Assembly (NCBI RefSeq): GCF_018982965.1
Contig: NZ_JACBYP010000008.1
Coordinates: 61,332-125,331 of the forward strand
From: Streptomyces mayonensis
Lineage (GTDB): Bacteria; Actinomycetota; Actinomycetes; Streptomycetales; Streptomycetaceae
DNA: 64,000 nt
Direction of reading: 5' to 3'
Within the stretch, counting starts at the first letter, position 1, and each line of letters begins with the position of its first letter. The position numbers and the translations under genes are program-made. The notes beneath the pieces were generated by a model that searched no databases, had not been told where the DNA came from, and saw only the letters and a program-made list of their open reading frames with translations. Positions 51,301-59,492 of this stretch are shown here, piece after piece.

Positions 51301-52517
51301 GGCGCGCCCGCGGTGCGGCGCGGGAGCAGCAAGGGGGTGGCCAGCAGGAGGACACCGGCCAGTCCGACGGCCGTGCGCGGGCCGAGCAGGCCACCGAGTA
51401 CGCCCCAGGCGGCCGTCAGGACGGCGGTCGACGCCTTGGTCGTCACCGACCAGGCCGTCAGCGTGCGGACGACCCGGTCGGCCGGGGTGCGCCGGAGCCG
51501 GTAGGTGGCGTGCACCGGGTTGAAGACCGCGCAGCAGAAGATCAGCCCGAGTTCGACGCCCATCACCAGCAGCAGGCCGCCGGTGCCGGGCCCCACGAAG
51601 GCCAGCCCCACGGGCCAGACCGCGCGCAGGGCTCCGGACGCGATCAGCACCCGGTGCTGCCCGAACCGGGTCACGAGCGGGGTGGCCAGCCGTGAGCCGA
51701 GCAGTCCGGCGAGGGAGGGCGCGGCGAAGGCGAGCCCGTACTGCCACGGCGCGAACCCGAGCCGCCCCAGCATCAGCACCGCAAGGAGGGGCGTGGTCGC
51801 CATCAACAGGCCGTTGAACAGGGTGGTGTTGAGGAAGAGGGGGCGCAGCCCGGGGTCGGCGAACAGGTGCCGCCAGCCGTCGAGCAGGTCCCCGGCCCGT
51901 ATGCGCCCGCCCTTACGGCGACCGGGCGGCGGCTCCGGCTCCTCGCCGTCCGTCGTCCGGATGGCGAGGGCCGAGAGCAGGTGGCTGAACGCGTCGGCCA
52001 CCACCGTCGCCACCGGCCCCAGCAGCCCCACCGCCGCGCCGCCCAGTGGCGGTCCGACGACCGTGGTCGTCCAGGTGGTGGCCTCGAAGCGGGAGTTGGC
52101 GACGAGCAGTTCCTCGGCCGGCAGCAGCATCTTCAGATACGCGCCGGACGCTGCGCGGAAGGCGATGTCGCAGGCGGCCACGGCGACCGACACGAACAGG
52201 AGTTGTACGAGGGTGAGCGCGTCCAGCGCGTAGGCGACGGGAATGGTCAGCAGCGCCACGAAGCGCACCAGGTCCATCCCGACGAGCACCCGGCGCTTGC
52301 TGCGGAACTCCACCCAGGGACCGAGCGGCACCGCCACGGCCGCGCCCACCGCCGCCCCCGCGGAGGACAGCGCCGCGACCTCGGCGGGCCCGGCGCCCAG
52401 CACCTGGACGGCGATCAGCGGGAACGCCCCGAAGGCCAGCCAGGTACCGAGCGCGCTGGTCGCGTACGCTGCCCAGAGCCGGTCGAAGGACCGCCCCAGG
52501 CGGTGCCCGTCCCTCAT
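51192..52517 (-). CDS. MFS transporter, 441 aa
   Basis: Major-facilitator protein of the MFS_3/EntS-like exporter class with about twelve helices (SFDRLWAAYATSALGTWLAF, RFEATTWTTTVVGPPLGGAA, GLRPLFLNTTLFNGLLMATT). Probably a drug or metabolite exporter. The predicted C-terminal tail of about 36 residues, basic and low complexity, is encoded antisense to the end of the amidase gene, a 109-bp convergent overlap; the membrane part ends before it. ATG at 52517. Upstream lies the GTAC repeat array. Confidence 0.83.
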   Translation of the reverse strand: MRDGHRLGRSFDRLWAAYATSALGTWLAFGAFPLIAVQVLGAGPAEVAALSSAGAAVGAAVAVPLGPWVEFRSKRRVLVGMDLVRFVALLTIPVAYALDALTLVQLLFVSVAVAACDIAFRAASGAYLKMLLPAEELLVANSRFEATTWTTTVVGPPLGGAAVGLLGPVATVVADAFSHLLSALAIRTTDGEEPEPPPGRRKGGRIRAGDLLDGWRHLFADPGLRPLFLNTTLFNGLLMATTPLLAVLMLGRLGFAPWQYGLAFAAPSLAGLLGSRLATPLVTRFGQHRVLIASGALRAVWPVGLAFVGPGTGGLLLVMGVELGLIFCCAVFNPVHATYRLRRTPADRVVRTLTAWSVTTKASTAVLTAAWGVLGGLLGPRTAVGLAGVLLLATPLLLPRRTAGAPYRPASAPARTTGVRPVQGSARSSWPARRKRRSSRP

Positions 52518-52530
52518 GTCCGGCCGCCCT

Positions 52531-52679
52531 CTCGCCCGTACACCCGCACCTCCGGCACGTACACCGGGCCCCTCCGCTCGTACAACCGACTCACGACTCG
52601 TACAACCGACGAGCGGGTCGTACGACCTGCGCGCGACTCGTACGACCTGCGCGCGATCCGTACAACCGGTGCGCGACCG
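52531..52679. repeat. Seven-copy ~20-bp repeat array with GTAC cores
   Basis: In the spacer between the MFS and LysR genes the core CGTACRACC recurs with GTAC at 52538, 52559, 52580, 52600, 52620, 52640 and 52660: spacing 21, 21, then 20 bp four times. The two best units read TCGTACGACCTGCGCGCGAY. Twenty bp is close to two helical turns, so all cores face the same side. There are no unique spacers, so it is not a CRISPR. It could be a multi-site operator or a slippage array. Confidence 0.85.
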
Positions 52680-52736
52680 CAGTCATCGAAGCGAGCGCGG
52701 TGGGCGGAGGTCAAACAACTCCAGCACCGCCGGGAC

Positions 52737-52751
52737 ACAACCACTGGTTGT
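52737..52751. promoter_or_regulatory. 15-bp palindrome before the LysR gene
   Basis: ACAACCACTGGTTGT is a palindrome around one central base, ending 17 bp before the LysR ATG at 52769. LysR autoregulatory sites often lie here. The half-site ACAACC also occurs in three of the seven upstream repeat cores, which may link the array to the same protein. Confidence 0.6.
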
Positions 52752-52768
52752 AGCCCTAGGGTGTCGCC

Positions 52769-53704
52769 ATGGACCTCGACACCGTCCGCACCTTCGTCGC
52801 CGCCGCCGACGCGGGGCAGTTCCGGGAGGCCGCCGCCGGGCTGGGGGTCACCCAGCAGGCCGTTTCCAAGCGCGTGGCCGCGCTGGAACAGAGCCTGGGT
52901 GTACGGCTGTTCGCCCGCACGCCCCGCGGCGCCGAACTCACCATCGACGGCCAGGCATTCCTGCCCCATGCCCGGGAGTTGCTGCGCGCCGCCGAGCGCG
53001 CGGTCGCTTCCGTGCGGGCCGGCCGCCGTCCGCTGCGCGTCGACGTGATCGCCTCGCGCGGTGCGGCGACGGGGCTGATGCGCGACTTCCACCGTGCGTA
53101 CCCCGGGACCGACCTCGACGTGGTGATGCTCTTCGGCATCGAGACGGCGCTGGCCGCCCTCCGGTCCGGCACGGTCGACGCCTCCTTCCGGGCCGTCGCC
53201 ATGCCGGGCCGGCCGCTGCCCGAGGACATCGAGTCCGTCAGGGTGCTGGACGAGCCGCTCCAGCTCCTCACCGGCCCCGGCCACGCGCTGGCGTCCGCCC
53301 GGTCGGTGACCGTCGCCCAGTTGGTCGGGCACCGGATCTGGATGCCCGGCATCGCACCGGGGACCGAGTGGGGCGCGTACTACGAGGACCTCGTCGCCGA
53401 GTTCGGCCTCACCGTCGAGGCGACGGGGCCCAACTTCGGTTCGGACGTGCTCATCGACACGGTCGCCGACACCCCCGCCCTGGCCACGTTCATGAGCGAG
53501 CGGACCCGGCTCGTCTGGCCCGCCGGTCACGGGCTGCGCCGCATTCCGGTGACGGACCCGACGCCCGTCTATCCGCACTCGCTCCTGTGGCACCGCGACA
53601 ATCCGCACCCCGCGCTGGCCACGCTCCGTGCCCACCTGGCCGCCGCCGGCGCCGGGCACGACGCGGCCGGGACCTGGCGGCCGGGCTGGGTGCTTCCGCG
53701 CTGA
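52769..53704 (+). CDS. LysR family regulator
   Basis: A 311-aa LysR-type regulator: winged HTH at 1-60 (VRTFVAAADAGQFREAAAGL, then VTQQAVSKRVAALEQSLGVR) and an effector-binding domain (ALRSGTVDASFRAVAMPGRP, APGTEWGAYYEDLVAEFGL). Divergent from the MFS exporter with the 20-bp array between, so the exporter is its likely target. Effector unknown. Confidence 0.9.
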   Translation: MDLDTVRTFVAAADAGQFREAAAGLGVTQQAVSKRVAALEQSLGVRLFARTPRGAELTIDGQAFLPHARELLRAAERAVASVRAGRRPLRVDVIASRGAATGLMRDFHRAYPGTDLDVVMLFGIETALAALRSGTVDASFRAVAMPGRPLPEDIESVRVLDEPLQLLTGPGHALASARSVTVAQLVGHRIWMPGIAPGTEWGAYYEDLVAEFGLTVEATGPNFGSDVLIDTVADTPALATFMSERTRLVWPAGHGLRRIPVTDPTPVYPHSLLWHRDNPHPALATLRAHLAAAGAGHDAAGTWRPGWVLPR

Positions 53705-53789
53705 ACGCCGCCGGTCGCCGCCGGTACTCGCCGGTCGCCGCTTCCCGGCGCCGTCGCGGTGCCCCGGGCCGGGCCGGGTCGCGCCCGCA

Positions 53790-53806
53790 GGTACCGGGTA
53801 GGTACC
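53790..53806. promoter_or_regulatory. Paired GGTACC boxes before the toxin-antitoxin genes
   Basis: GGTACC occurs at 53790-53795 and 53801-53806, starts 11 bp apart, and ends eight bases before the antitoxin ATG. Each box is palindromic. Antitoxins of this class repress their own promoter through such sites, so this is the likely operator; GGGTAGG between may also serve in translation. Confidence 0.55.
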
Positions 53807-53814
53807 ATGCGCGT

Positions 53815-54054
53815 ATGCCATCGCTCAATGTGACCTTCACCGAGGAAGAGATGGAAGGCGTGCGCGCGGCCGCGGCGGCCGAGGGCAAGAGCCTCAAGCA
53901 GTACATGCACGACCTCGGTGTCCGTGAGATGCAGCGCAAGCGGTTCGTCGCCGGCGCCGCCTCCTGGGCGGACAGGCTGCGCGCCGAGTTCGACGAGGCG
54001 TTCCCCGACGAGATCCCGCCGTCCCAGCGCGCTGGGGGAGTCAACGCCGCCTGA
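53815..54054 (+). CDS. Antitoxin of a Fic-type toxin-antitoxin pair
   Basis: A 79-aa protein. The first half (LNVTFTEEEMEGVRAAAAAE, then GKSLKQYMHDL) is a ribbon-helix-helix-like DNA-binding unit; the second (SWADRLRAEFDEAFPDEIPP) should wrap the toxin. The final codon's stop overlaps the toxin ATG by one base (TGATG), usual for such pairs. Probably autorepresses through the GGTACC boxes. Confidence 0.8.
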   Translation: MPSLNVTFTEEEMEGVRAAAAAEGKSLKQYMHDLGVREMQRKRFVAGAASWADRLRAEFDEAFPDEIPPSQRAGGVNAA

Positions 54055-54437
54055 TGAGCGAGCCACTGCACGTCGACGTCCCCTGGCTCCTCGACGTCCA
54101 GGACGCCGCCCTGGGCACCGAGGACGTGTCGGTCACCGACTACTCGGCGCTCGTGGCGGCCGTCGCACGGCACAAGACCCGTCTGCCGACGCTCGCCGCG
54201 TCCAACCCCGACCCCGCGTGGCGGGCGGCCGCCCTGCTGCACACCGTCGTCCGCCTCGAACCGCTCCCCCACCGCAACAGCCTGTTCGCCGCCTTCGTCA
54301 CCGGCCAGTACATGGACCAGTCCGGCGAGGGGATCGACCCGCCCTACGGGGCGTTGTCCGAGCTGATCCGGAAGGTCCGTGAGACCGGGCTGAGCATCTA
54401 CGCCGTCGCCGACGTGCTCCGTTCCTGGCGGATCTGA
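54054..54437 (+). CDS. Fic/Doc-like toxin component
   Basis: A 127-aa protein beginning with LHVDVPWLLDVQ and containing DYSALVAAVARHKTRLPTLA, WRAAALLHTVVRLEPLPHRN and the ending DVLRSWRI. This is the short Streptomyces family annotated as Fic-family toxin component. The usual HxFxxGNxR AMPylation motif is only weakly recognisable (LPHRNSLFAAFVTGQ), so it may use a different activity or depend on binding. Translationally coupled to the antitoxin. Confidence 0.75.
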   Translation: MSEPLHVDVPWLLDVQDAALGTEDVSVTDYSALVAAVARHKTRLPTLAASNPDPAWRAAALLHTVVRLEPLPHRNSLFAAFVTGQYMDQSGEGIDPPYGALSELIRKVRETGLSIYAVADVLRSWRI

Positions 54438-54451
54438 CACGCTTTCGCCGG

Positions 54452-55069
54452 TCACCGCGGCCGCCGGCGGACCGCGGTCCCGTCGCTCCTCGGAGAGTGG
54501 CGGAAGCAGGAGGCGGCGACCACCAGGGGCCACAGCGACTGGGCGGCCGTCACGACGCGTTCGACGACGCCTGCGTCCCCGTGCCTGCTCATCGCGACCA
54601 GGAACCACGCCCCGCCGGCGGCCATCAGAGCCGTCGCCGCGAGCGAGGGCGCGAGCCGCAGGGCCCAGGGGGCCGCGCAGCCGCCGTTGACGGCGAGGAC
54701 CGGCCACACGGCCAGGAGCGTGAACCCGACCACCGTCACGGCGCCGTGGCGCAGCGAGCCCCCGCTGCTCGGCGCGGGCAGCACCGCCACGGCCAGCGCC
54801 GCGAGACCGCCGCCCGCCAGTGCGACACGGCCGGCGGTGGCGGCGGCCCGCAGCCCCCAGGCGGTCAGCAGGTGGCAGACGCCCAGCGCGACGAACGCCA
54901 GTGTCATCACCCAGAAACCGGGAGCCCCGTACGACCCCAGGACGCTGATGGTCTGGGTCACGGGATCGTAGGACGGCCCTTCGAACAGGGCCGCACCCGT
55001 CCAGCCGCCGACCAGCACGACGGGCGCACAGCCCGACGACAGCAGGACCCATCTGGGGACAAGTCGCAT
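54452..55069 (-). CDS. DUF998 membrane protein, 205 aa
   Basis: Polytopic membrane protein with about six hydrophobic helices. DUF998 marks are DPVTQTISVLGSYGAPGFWV near residue 35 and LRHGAVTVVGFTLLAVWPVL. Function unknown. Convergent with the toxin gene, 14 bp between stops. Confidence 0.82.
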   Translation of the reverse strand: MRLVPRWVLLSSGCAPVVLVGGWTGAALFEGPSYDPVTQTISVLGSYGAPGFWVMTLAFVALGVCHLLTAWGLRAAATAGRVALAGGGLAALAVAVLPAPSSGGSLRHGAVTVVGFTLLAVWPVLAVNGGCAAPWALRLAPSLAATALMAAGGAWFLVAMSRHGDAGVVERVVTAAQSLWPLVVAASCFRHSPRSDGTAVRRRPR

Positions 55070-55571
55070 CGGACCACACTAGATCGGCCCGCTGCTTCCT
55101 CCGGCCGCCCACACGCGGGGACGTCCGTCGGCGGCTCGCCGAGCAGCGACCGCGGCGTTCCGGGCGAGCGGTACCGACGGCCCCGGCAGGCCGCGCCCGC
55201 CGACCGGCCTTCGCGGCCTGCTGCTTCGTCGCTCCCCCTCCCCCGCAGCGGGGACACCGATCGTCCGGCACATCGTGTGCGCGGGCTGGTCTTCGGCGGC
55301 GCGGGCAACGATCATGGTGGCAGCGTCCCTCTGGTGCGGAAGGGGGCCACCGAACGCGCGGGAAGCAGAGGGAAGATGTGCTGACGGCAAGGCCCGGCAG
55401 CGACGGCGAGGCGGGGCGCCTGCGGCTCGTGGACCCTCCGCCCGGCGCCCCGCCGGGCGCCGGAACAACGGCCGTACGGCGAACTCCCCGGCTCCGCAGG
55501 CACGTCCGCGGAGCCGGTGTGGCCGTCGGTGGACACCGGATTCGACGAGCCACGTGTCGGGAGGAGGCCGC
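55070..55571. other. 500-bp spacer with a strong GC hairpin
   Basis: No gene is convincing here. At 55442-55463 a perfect 9-bp stem (CCGGCGCCC / GGGCGCCGG) closes a 4-base loop, the best hairpin of the stretch, about 110 bp before the TauE start. No T-run follows. It may stop or stall transcripts, or simply reflect base composition. Confidence 0.5.
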
Positions 55572-56309
55572 GTGACGGACACGGGTGCATGGGCCGGGGA
55601 CGCGCTGCTGGCCGGGATCGTGCTGCTCGGGGCGTCCGTGCAGTGGCTCACCGGGATGGGGTTCGCGCTCGTGACCGTCCCCGCACTCGTGCTGCTGCTC
55701 GGCCCGGCCGACGGTGTCGTGCTCGCCAACTGCGCTTCCGGCGTCATCTGCCTCGTCGGTCTGACGGAGGGCTGGCGCCGGGTACGGGCGGGCGCGATGG
55801 TGCCGTTGTGCGTCGCGGCGGCGTGCACGGTCCCGGTCGGCACCTGGCTGACCCGCCGGCTTCCCGAACCCGTTCTGCTGACGGTCATGGGCGCGCTGGT
55901 GGCGGTCGCCGTCCTGCTCGTGATGTACGGCGCGCGGGTCCCGGCCCTGCGGGGCACGAAAGGCGCGGTCGCGGCGGGCGCGCTGGGCGGCGTCATGAAC
56001 TCCTCCGCCGGAGTCGGCGGACCGCCCATGTCCCTGTACGCGGTCAACGCGGGCTGGACGGTCCGGGAGTTCGTGCCGAACGCCCTCTTCTACGGCGTCG
56101 TCGTCAACATCTTCTCCGTGGCTTCCAACGGCACGCCCCGGCTCGACGGCGGCCAGTGGACGGGAGTCCTGCTCGCCCTGGCCGTGGGCATGCTGGCCGG
56201 CCGGGCGCTGTCGGGACGGCTGTCCGAGCAGCGCGCCAGGTGGCTGGTGCTGGGCCTGGCACTGGCGGGCGGCGTCACGACCCTCGTGAAGGGCGTGTGG
56301 GAGTGGTGA
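55572..56309 (+). CDS. TauE/SafE family membrane protein (sulfite/sulfonate exporter-like)
   Basis: A 245-aa protein with about seven or eight helices. TauE features: GASVQWLTGMGFALVTVPAL, ANCASGVICLVGLTEGWRRV and GALGGVMNSSAGVGGPPMSL. The family exports sulfite, sulfonates or related anions. GTG start with a GGAGGAGG site. Stands alone; substrate not readable. Confidence 0.87.
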   Translation: MTDTGAWAGDALLAGIVLLGASVQWLTGMGFALVTVPALVLLLGPADGVVLANCASGVICLVGLTEGWRRVRAGAMVPLCVAAACTVPVGTWLTRRLPEPVLLTVMGALVAVAVLLVMYGARVPALRGTKGAVAAGALGGVMNSSAGVGGPPMSLYAVNAGWTVREFVPNALFYGVVVNIFSVASNGTPRLDGGQWTGVLLALAVGMLAGRALSGRLSEQRARWLVLGLALAGGVTTLVKGVWEW

Positions 56310-56542
56310 GGCAGACGGCCGCCGCCTGACGACGCGCTGCGACGCGGCCGCCGAGCCGTCCGGGGCAAGGGCGCACCGCACCGCCCGGGAGGCACTGCCT
56401 GCTCCTGCCTGCTGGCCTGTGAGCCCGCCACGGATGGCGGCGGAGAACGACTCGGCGCGTGTACGGGTCCCGTCCCCCTCCTCCGCGCCTCCTCCCGCAC
56501 CCGCCCGTCGGACCGGCGGTTCCTGGCGCCGTCCGACCTGTT

Positions 56543-56554
56543 TACATCGATGTA
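56543..56554. promoter_or_regulatory. Palindrome TACATCGATGTA upstream of the sialidase-like gene
   Basis: A perfect 12-bp palindrome inside an A/T-rich patch, 59 bp before the GTG of the secreted glycosidase. It resembles LacI/GntR-type sites, and TAACCT at about 56564 could be the -10. The rest of the 304-bp spacer shows nothing clear. Confidence 0.5.
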
Positions 56555-56613
56555 CATCCGGCTCTAACCTGACGCGGATTCCCTCCCCCAGCGTCCTCCC
56601 AGGAAGGAAGGCC

Positions 56614-58338
56614 GTGGTGATCTCCCGCCTGCACCACCTCCTCAGACGTGTTCGCACACGTGCCGCTCTGTACGGTCTGACCGGCGCCCTCTGTGCGGCG
56701 CTGGCCGTGCCCGCGGCCGCCGCCACCCTGACGTCCCCCGGCTCCCCGGCACCCGTGGCGGCCGACGCAGCCCCCTCCACCACCGTCGCCGCCCCCTCGG
56801 CCACCGCCGCCACCGGAACACCGTTGCGCGACGACACCGGCATGTATCCGCGAGCCGTCCGGCTCGAGCACAACGGCGCAGCCGACGGACGCATCCTCGC
56901 GAGCGTCGTGACGTTCGACGGCGACAACGGCATCGGCGCCATCCACGAGAGCACCGACTCCGGAGCGACCTTCCGCGAGGTCGGCAGGGTCGCCGACCCG
57001 GACTCGGCGGCCGGCCAGGGGCTCTGCTGCGCCACGCTGTTCGAACTGCCCCGGCAGGTGGGCGCGTTGCGGGCCGGCACCCTCCTGTGGGCGTCGTCGG
57101 CCGGGCAGAGCGAGCAGGAGCGCAGGATGGCGCTGCGGATCTGGCGCAGCGACGACGTGGGCCGCACCTGGTCCTACCTGTCGTCGTGCGCCGTGGCGAG
57201 CGGCACGGACGGCCTGTGGGAGCCGGAGTTCTCGGTCGCCGAGGACGGTGCGCTGGTCTGCCACTACTCCGACGAGACGGACCCCGGGCACAGTCAGAAA
57301 CTGGTCGCGGCACGCAGCTACGACGGCGTCCACTGGCAGGACCACCACGACACCGTGGCGAGCAGCTGGTCGGAGGACCGGCCGGGGATGCCGGTGGTGC
57401 GTGAACTGCCGGACGGCACCTACTTCATGAGCTTCGAGATCTGCAACCCGGGCGGCCAGTACCAGTGCGTGGTGCACTACCGGACCTCGGCGGACGGCTG
57501 GAACTGGGGAGACCCCACCTTCCTCGGGTACCGTCCGGAGACCGTGGACGGCAAGTACTTCCGTGCCGCGCCGACGGTCGCCTGGGCGCCGTCGCCGGAC
57601 GGCGCTCCCAACGGGCGGCTGCTGCTGATCGGCCAGCGGCTCCTCAACAAGGACGGCACGGTCGCGGCGGACAGCGGTCGCACCGTCCTCGCCAACACGG
57701 AGGGCGGCAGCGGGCCCTGGTACGAGGTCGAGGCACCGGTGGCGGTTCCGGCGCCGGAGGTGAACCCCTGCGAGAACTACAGCTCGCCGCTGCTGCCGTC
57801 GGCCGACGGCCGGACCGTGCTGGAGATCGCCACCGACTACGACGGCTCGGTGTGCAAGGCGTACTTCGCGACGGGGAGCGTCACCGGCAGCGGGGACGCG
57901 GCAGGTGTCACCGACGGCGCCCGGTACCGGCTGGTGAACGCGGGCAGCGGGCACTGCCTGGACGTCGCCGCCGACTCGCGGGAGGCCGGGGGCAACGTCC
58001 AGCAGTGGACCTGCAACGGGCTCGCCCCGCAGGACTGGACCCTGCGGGCCACCGGCGGCGGCCACTTCACGCTGACCGGCCGCGCCAGCGGCCACTGCCT
58101 GGACGTGGAGAACGGTTCCGCGACACCCGGTGCGAACGTCCGGCAGTGGTACTGCAACCAACTGGCCGCGCAGGACTGGCGGCTGGAGAACGTGGGGCGG
58201 GGCTACTACCGGCTCGTCGCCCGTTCCAGCGGCCAGTGCCTCGACGTCTCGCAGGGCTCGCGGGAGCCGGGCGCCAACGTCCAGCAGTGGACCTGCAACG
58301 GGCTGCAGCCACAGGTATGGCGGCTGCAGCAGGCCTGA
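56614..58338 (+). CDS. Secreted sialidase-superfamily propeller with ricin-B lectin domain
   Basis: A 574-aa exported protein. A signal peptide (RRVRTRAALYGLTGALCAAL) is followed by a Ser/Thr/Ala linker, then a six-bladed propeller at about 75-430 with Asp-box-like turns (STDSGATF, SDDVGRTW, SYDGVHWQ, TSADGWNW), and a ricin-type trefoil lectin at about 436-574 with three repeats, each with CLDV and QxW (QQWTCNGLAPQDW, RQWYCNQLAAQDW, QQWTCNGLQPQVW). The fold suits an exo-sialidase or GH93-type arabinanase acting on polysaccharide held by the lectin. Catalytic residues were not assigned. GGAAGGAAGG before the GTG start. Confidence 0.85.
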   Translation: MVISRLHHLLRRVRTRAALYGLTGALCAALAVPAAAATLTSPGSPAPVAADAAPSTTVAAPSATAATGTPLRDDTGMYPRAVRLEHNGAADGRILASVVTFDGDNGIGAIHESTDSGATFREVGRVADPDSAAGQGLCCATLFELPRQVGALRAGTLLWASSAGQSEQERRMALRIWRSDDVGRTWSYLSSCAVASGTDGLWEPEFSVAEDGALVCHYSDETDPGHSQKLVAARSYDGVHWQDHHDTVASSWSEDRPGMPVVRELPDGTYFMSFEICNPGGQYQCVVHYRTSADGWNWGDPTFLGYRPETVDGKYFRAAPTVAWAPSPDGAPNGRLLLIGQRLLNKDGTVAADSGRTVLANTEGGSGPWYEVEAPVAVPAPEVNPCENYSSPLLPSADGRTVLEIATDYDGSVCKAYFATGSVTGSGDAAGVTDGARYRLVNAGSGHCLDVAADSREAGGNVQQWTCNGLAPQDWTLRATGGGHFTLTGRASGHCLDVENGSATPGANVRQWYCNQLAAQDWRLENVGRGYYRLVARSSGQCLDVSQGSREPGANVQQWTCNGLQPQVWRLQQA

Positions 58339-58358
58339 TGGCGGCTTCAGCAGGCCTG
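58317..58358. repeat. 21-bp tandem duplication across a stop codon
   Basis: Two 21-bp copies (58317-58337 and 58338-58358), ATGGCGGCTKCAGCAGGCCTG, differ at one base. The first carries the end of the lectin gene, and the TGA at 58336-58338 spans the junction, so the second copy is outside the gene. It looks like recent slippage or unequal exchange. Confidence 0.85.
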
Positions 58359-58375
58359 ATGTCGCCCGCGGCACT

Positions 58376-58858
58376 GTGCCGGTGACCGTCGGACTCGCCG
58401 GAGAGCAGCACGCGCCGGGCCTCCTCTCGCCGGCCGCGCAGGTCGAGCAGTGGTCCGGCCCGACGGTCGCGGACGCGGGCTTCCGCACGGCGCTGGAGGA
58501 CCGCCTGCGCCGGTCACGGGCGCTCGCGGCCACGGCCGCGGGAGGAGAACTCTCCGGCGGCCTGCTCTTCGGCCCGGGGACGCGGGCGTACCGCGTCCCC
58601 GGGCCGGTCGTCGGCGAGCGGGCGCGCGGCACGGGGGTCGGCCACGCGCTCGTGGACGACGCGAACCGCCGGTGGGTGCGCGGCCCGGCCACCGGCGAGG
58701 CGGTCACCTTCGGCGCCGGCCACCCCGGCGCGTCCGCGAGCGGAGCCCGCGCCTCCTACGAGCGCCTCGGCTTCGTCCCGGCGAGGCTGCCGCCCCGGGG
58801 CCGGAGGCGGAGGGCGGTTCCCGGCAGGTCTTCCGCCGGACGTTCGGCTGAACCGTGA
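58376..58858 (+). CDS. GNAT-like acetyltransferase, possibly degenerate
   Basis: About 160 residues from a GTG at 58376 (or 58382), without a clear ribosome site. The acetyl-CoA loop VGERARGTGVGHALVDDANR and the end ASYERLGFVPARL are GNAT-like, but the parts between are poor in structure-forming residues, and the first 40 residues lack the usual N-terminal strands. Either a diverged GNAT or a decaying gene. It follows the duplicated 3' end of the lectin gene. Confidence 0.5.
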   Translation: MPVTVGLAGEQHAPGLLSPAAQVEQWSGPTVADAGFRTALEDRLRRSRALAATAAGGELSGGLLFGPGTRAYRVPGPVVGERARGTGVGHALVDDANRRWVRGPATGEAVTFGAGHPGASASGARASYERLGFVPARLPPRGRRRRAVPGRSSAGRSAEP

Positions 58859-58906
58859 GGAGAGCCGGAGCGGGAACGCCGGACCGGCGGATCACAGCGG
58901 CCGCCC

Positions 58907-59452
58907 TCAGGCCCCGTCACAGGGGCCGCCGCCGTGCTCGACACGCGCCAGCCAGGCGGTGAGCAGCGTCTCCAGGGCGGCGGCCTCGTCACGGCTCAGG
59001 GCGCCCAACAGCCGGTGTTCGTTGCGCATGTGCTCGGTGAAGGCGCGGTCGAAGAGTTCCCTCCCGACCGGGGTCAGCGCGACGACCCGGCCCCGCCCGT
59101 CCCCGGTGGCCCGGCGCCGGGTGACCAGACCGGCCCGCTCCAGCCGGTCGATCCGCTTGGTCATCGCCCCCGTGGTGACCATGGTGTGGGCCGCCAGCTC
59201 GCCCGGCGCCCGCTCGAAGGGTTCACCGGCCCTGCGCAGGGCCGCCAGGACGTCGAAGTCTCCCTCACCGAGTCCGTGGCGGCGATAGACGACGCACAGC
59301 TCCTCGGTGAGCAGCGCGGCCAGCCGGTGCAGCCGGCCGATCACGGCCTGCGGAGCGACGTCGAGGTCGGGCCGCTCCCGCCGCCAGGCGGCCTGGACGG
59401 AGGCGATGCGGTCGGGCGCCGGAGGGTCTGCCGGAGTACTGGTGTCTGCCAC
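58907..59452 (-). CDS. MarR family regulator
   Basis: A 181-aa winged-helix repressor: GDFDVLAALRRAGEPFERAP, ELAAHTMVTTGAMTKRIDRL and RRRATGDGRGRVVALTPVGR cover recognition helix and wing. The GTG at 59452 is chosen because a TATATT -10 lies exactly 7 bases upstream, which implies a leaderless message; the frame remains open upstream through the operator. Divergent from the DMT exporter, sharing the symmetric operator at 59460-59485. Probably responds to the compound the exporter removes. Confidence 0.88.
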   Translation of the reverse strand: MADTSTPADPPAPDRIASVQAAWRRERPDLDVAPQAVIGRLHRLAALLTEELCVVYRRHGLGEGDFDVLAALRRAGEPFERAPGELAAHTMVTTGAMTKRIDRLERAGLVTRRRATGDGRGRVVALTPVGRELFDRAFTEHMRNEHRLLGALSRDEAAALETLLTAWLARVEHGGGPCDGA

Positions 59453-59459
59453 GACGGCC

Positions 59460-59485
59460 AATATACCTTCTACGGAAGCTATATT
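59460..59485. promoter_or_regulatory. Symmetric MarR operator holding both -10 elements
   Basis: A 26-bp palindrome with arms AATATAcCTTC and GAAGcTATATT around TACG. Its outer hexamers are the -10 boxes of the two divergent genes: on the minus strand TATATT ends 7 bases before the MarR GTG, on the plus strand TATATT (59480-59485) ends 7 bases before the exporter ATG. A second palindrome, CTTCCATGGAAG at 59489-59500, spans the exporter start codon. One bound repressor would block both promoters. Confidence 0.8.
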
Positions 59486-59492
59486 AACTTCC

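Noticed and set aside
52531..52679. CRISPR array
   Set aside because: The repeats are head to tail with no unique spacers, the units are only 20-21 bp, and no cas genes are present.
55442..55463. Intrinsic terminator of the DUF998/TauE region
   Set aside because: The stem is strong but no T-run follows and it lies upstream of TauE on the plus strand; kept only as a hairpin note within the spacer entry.
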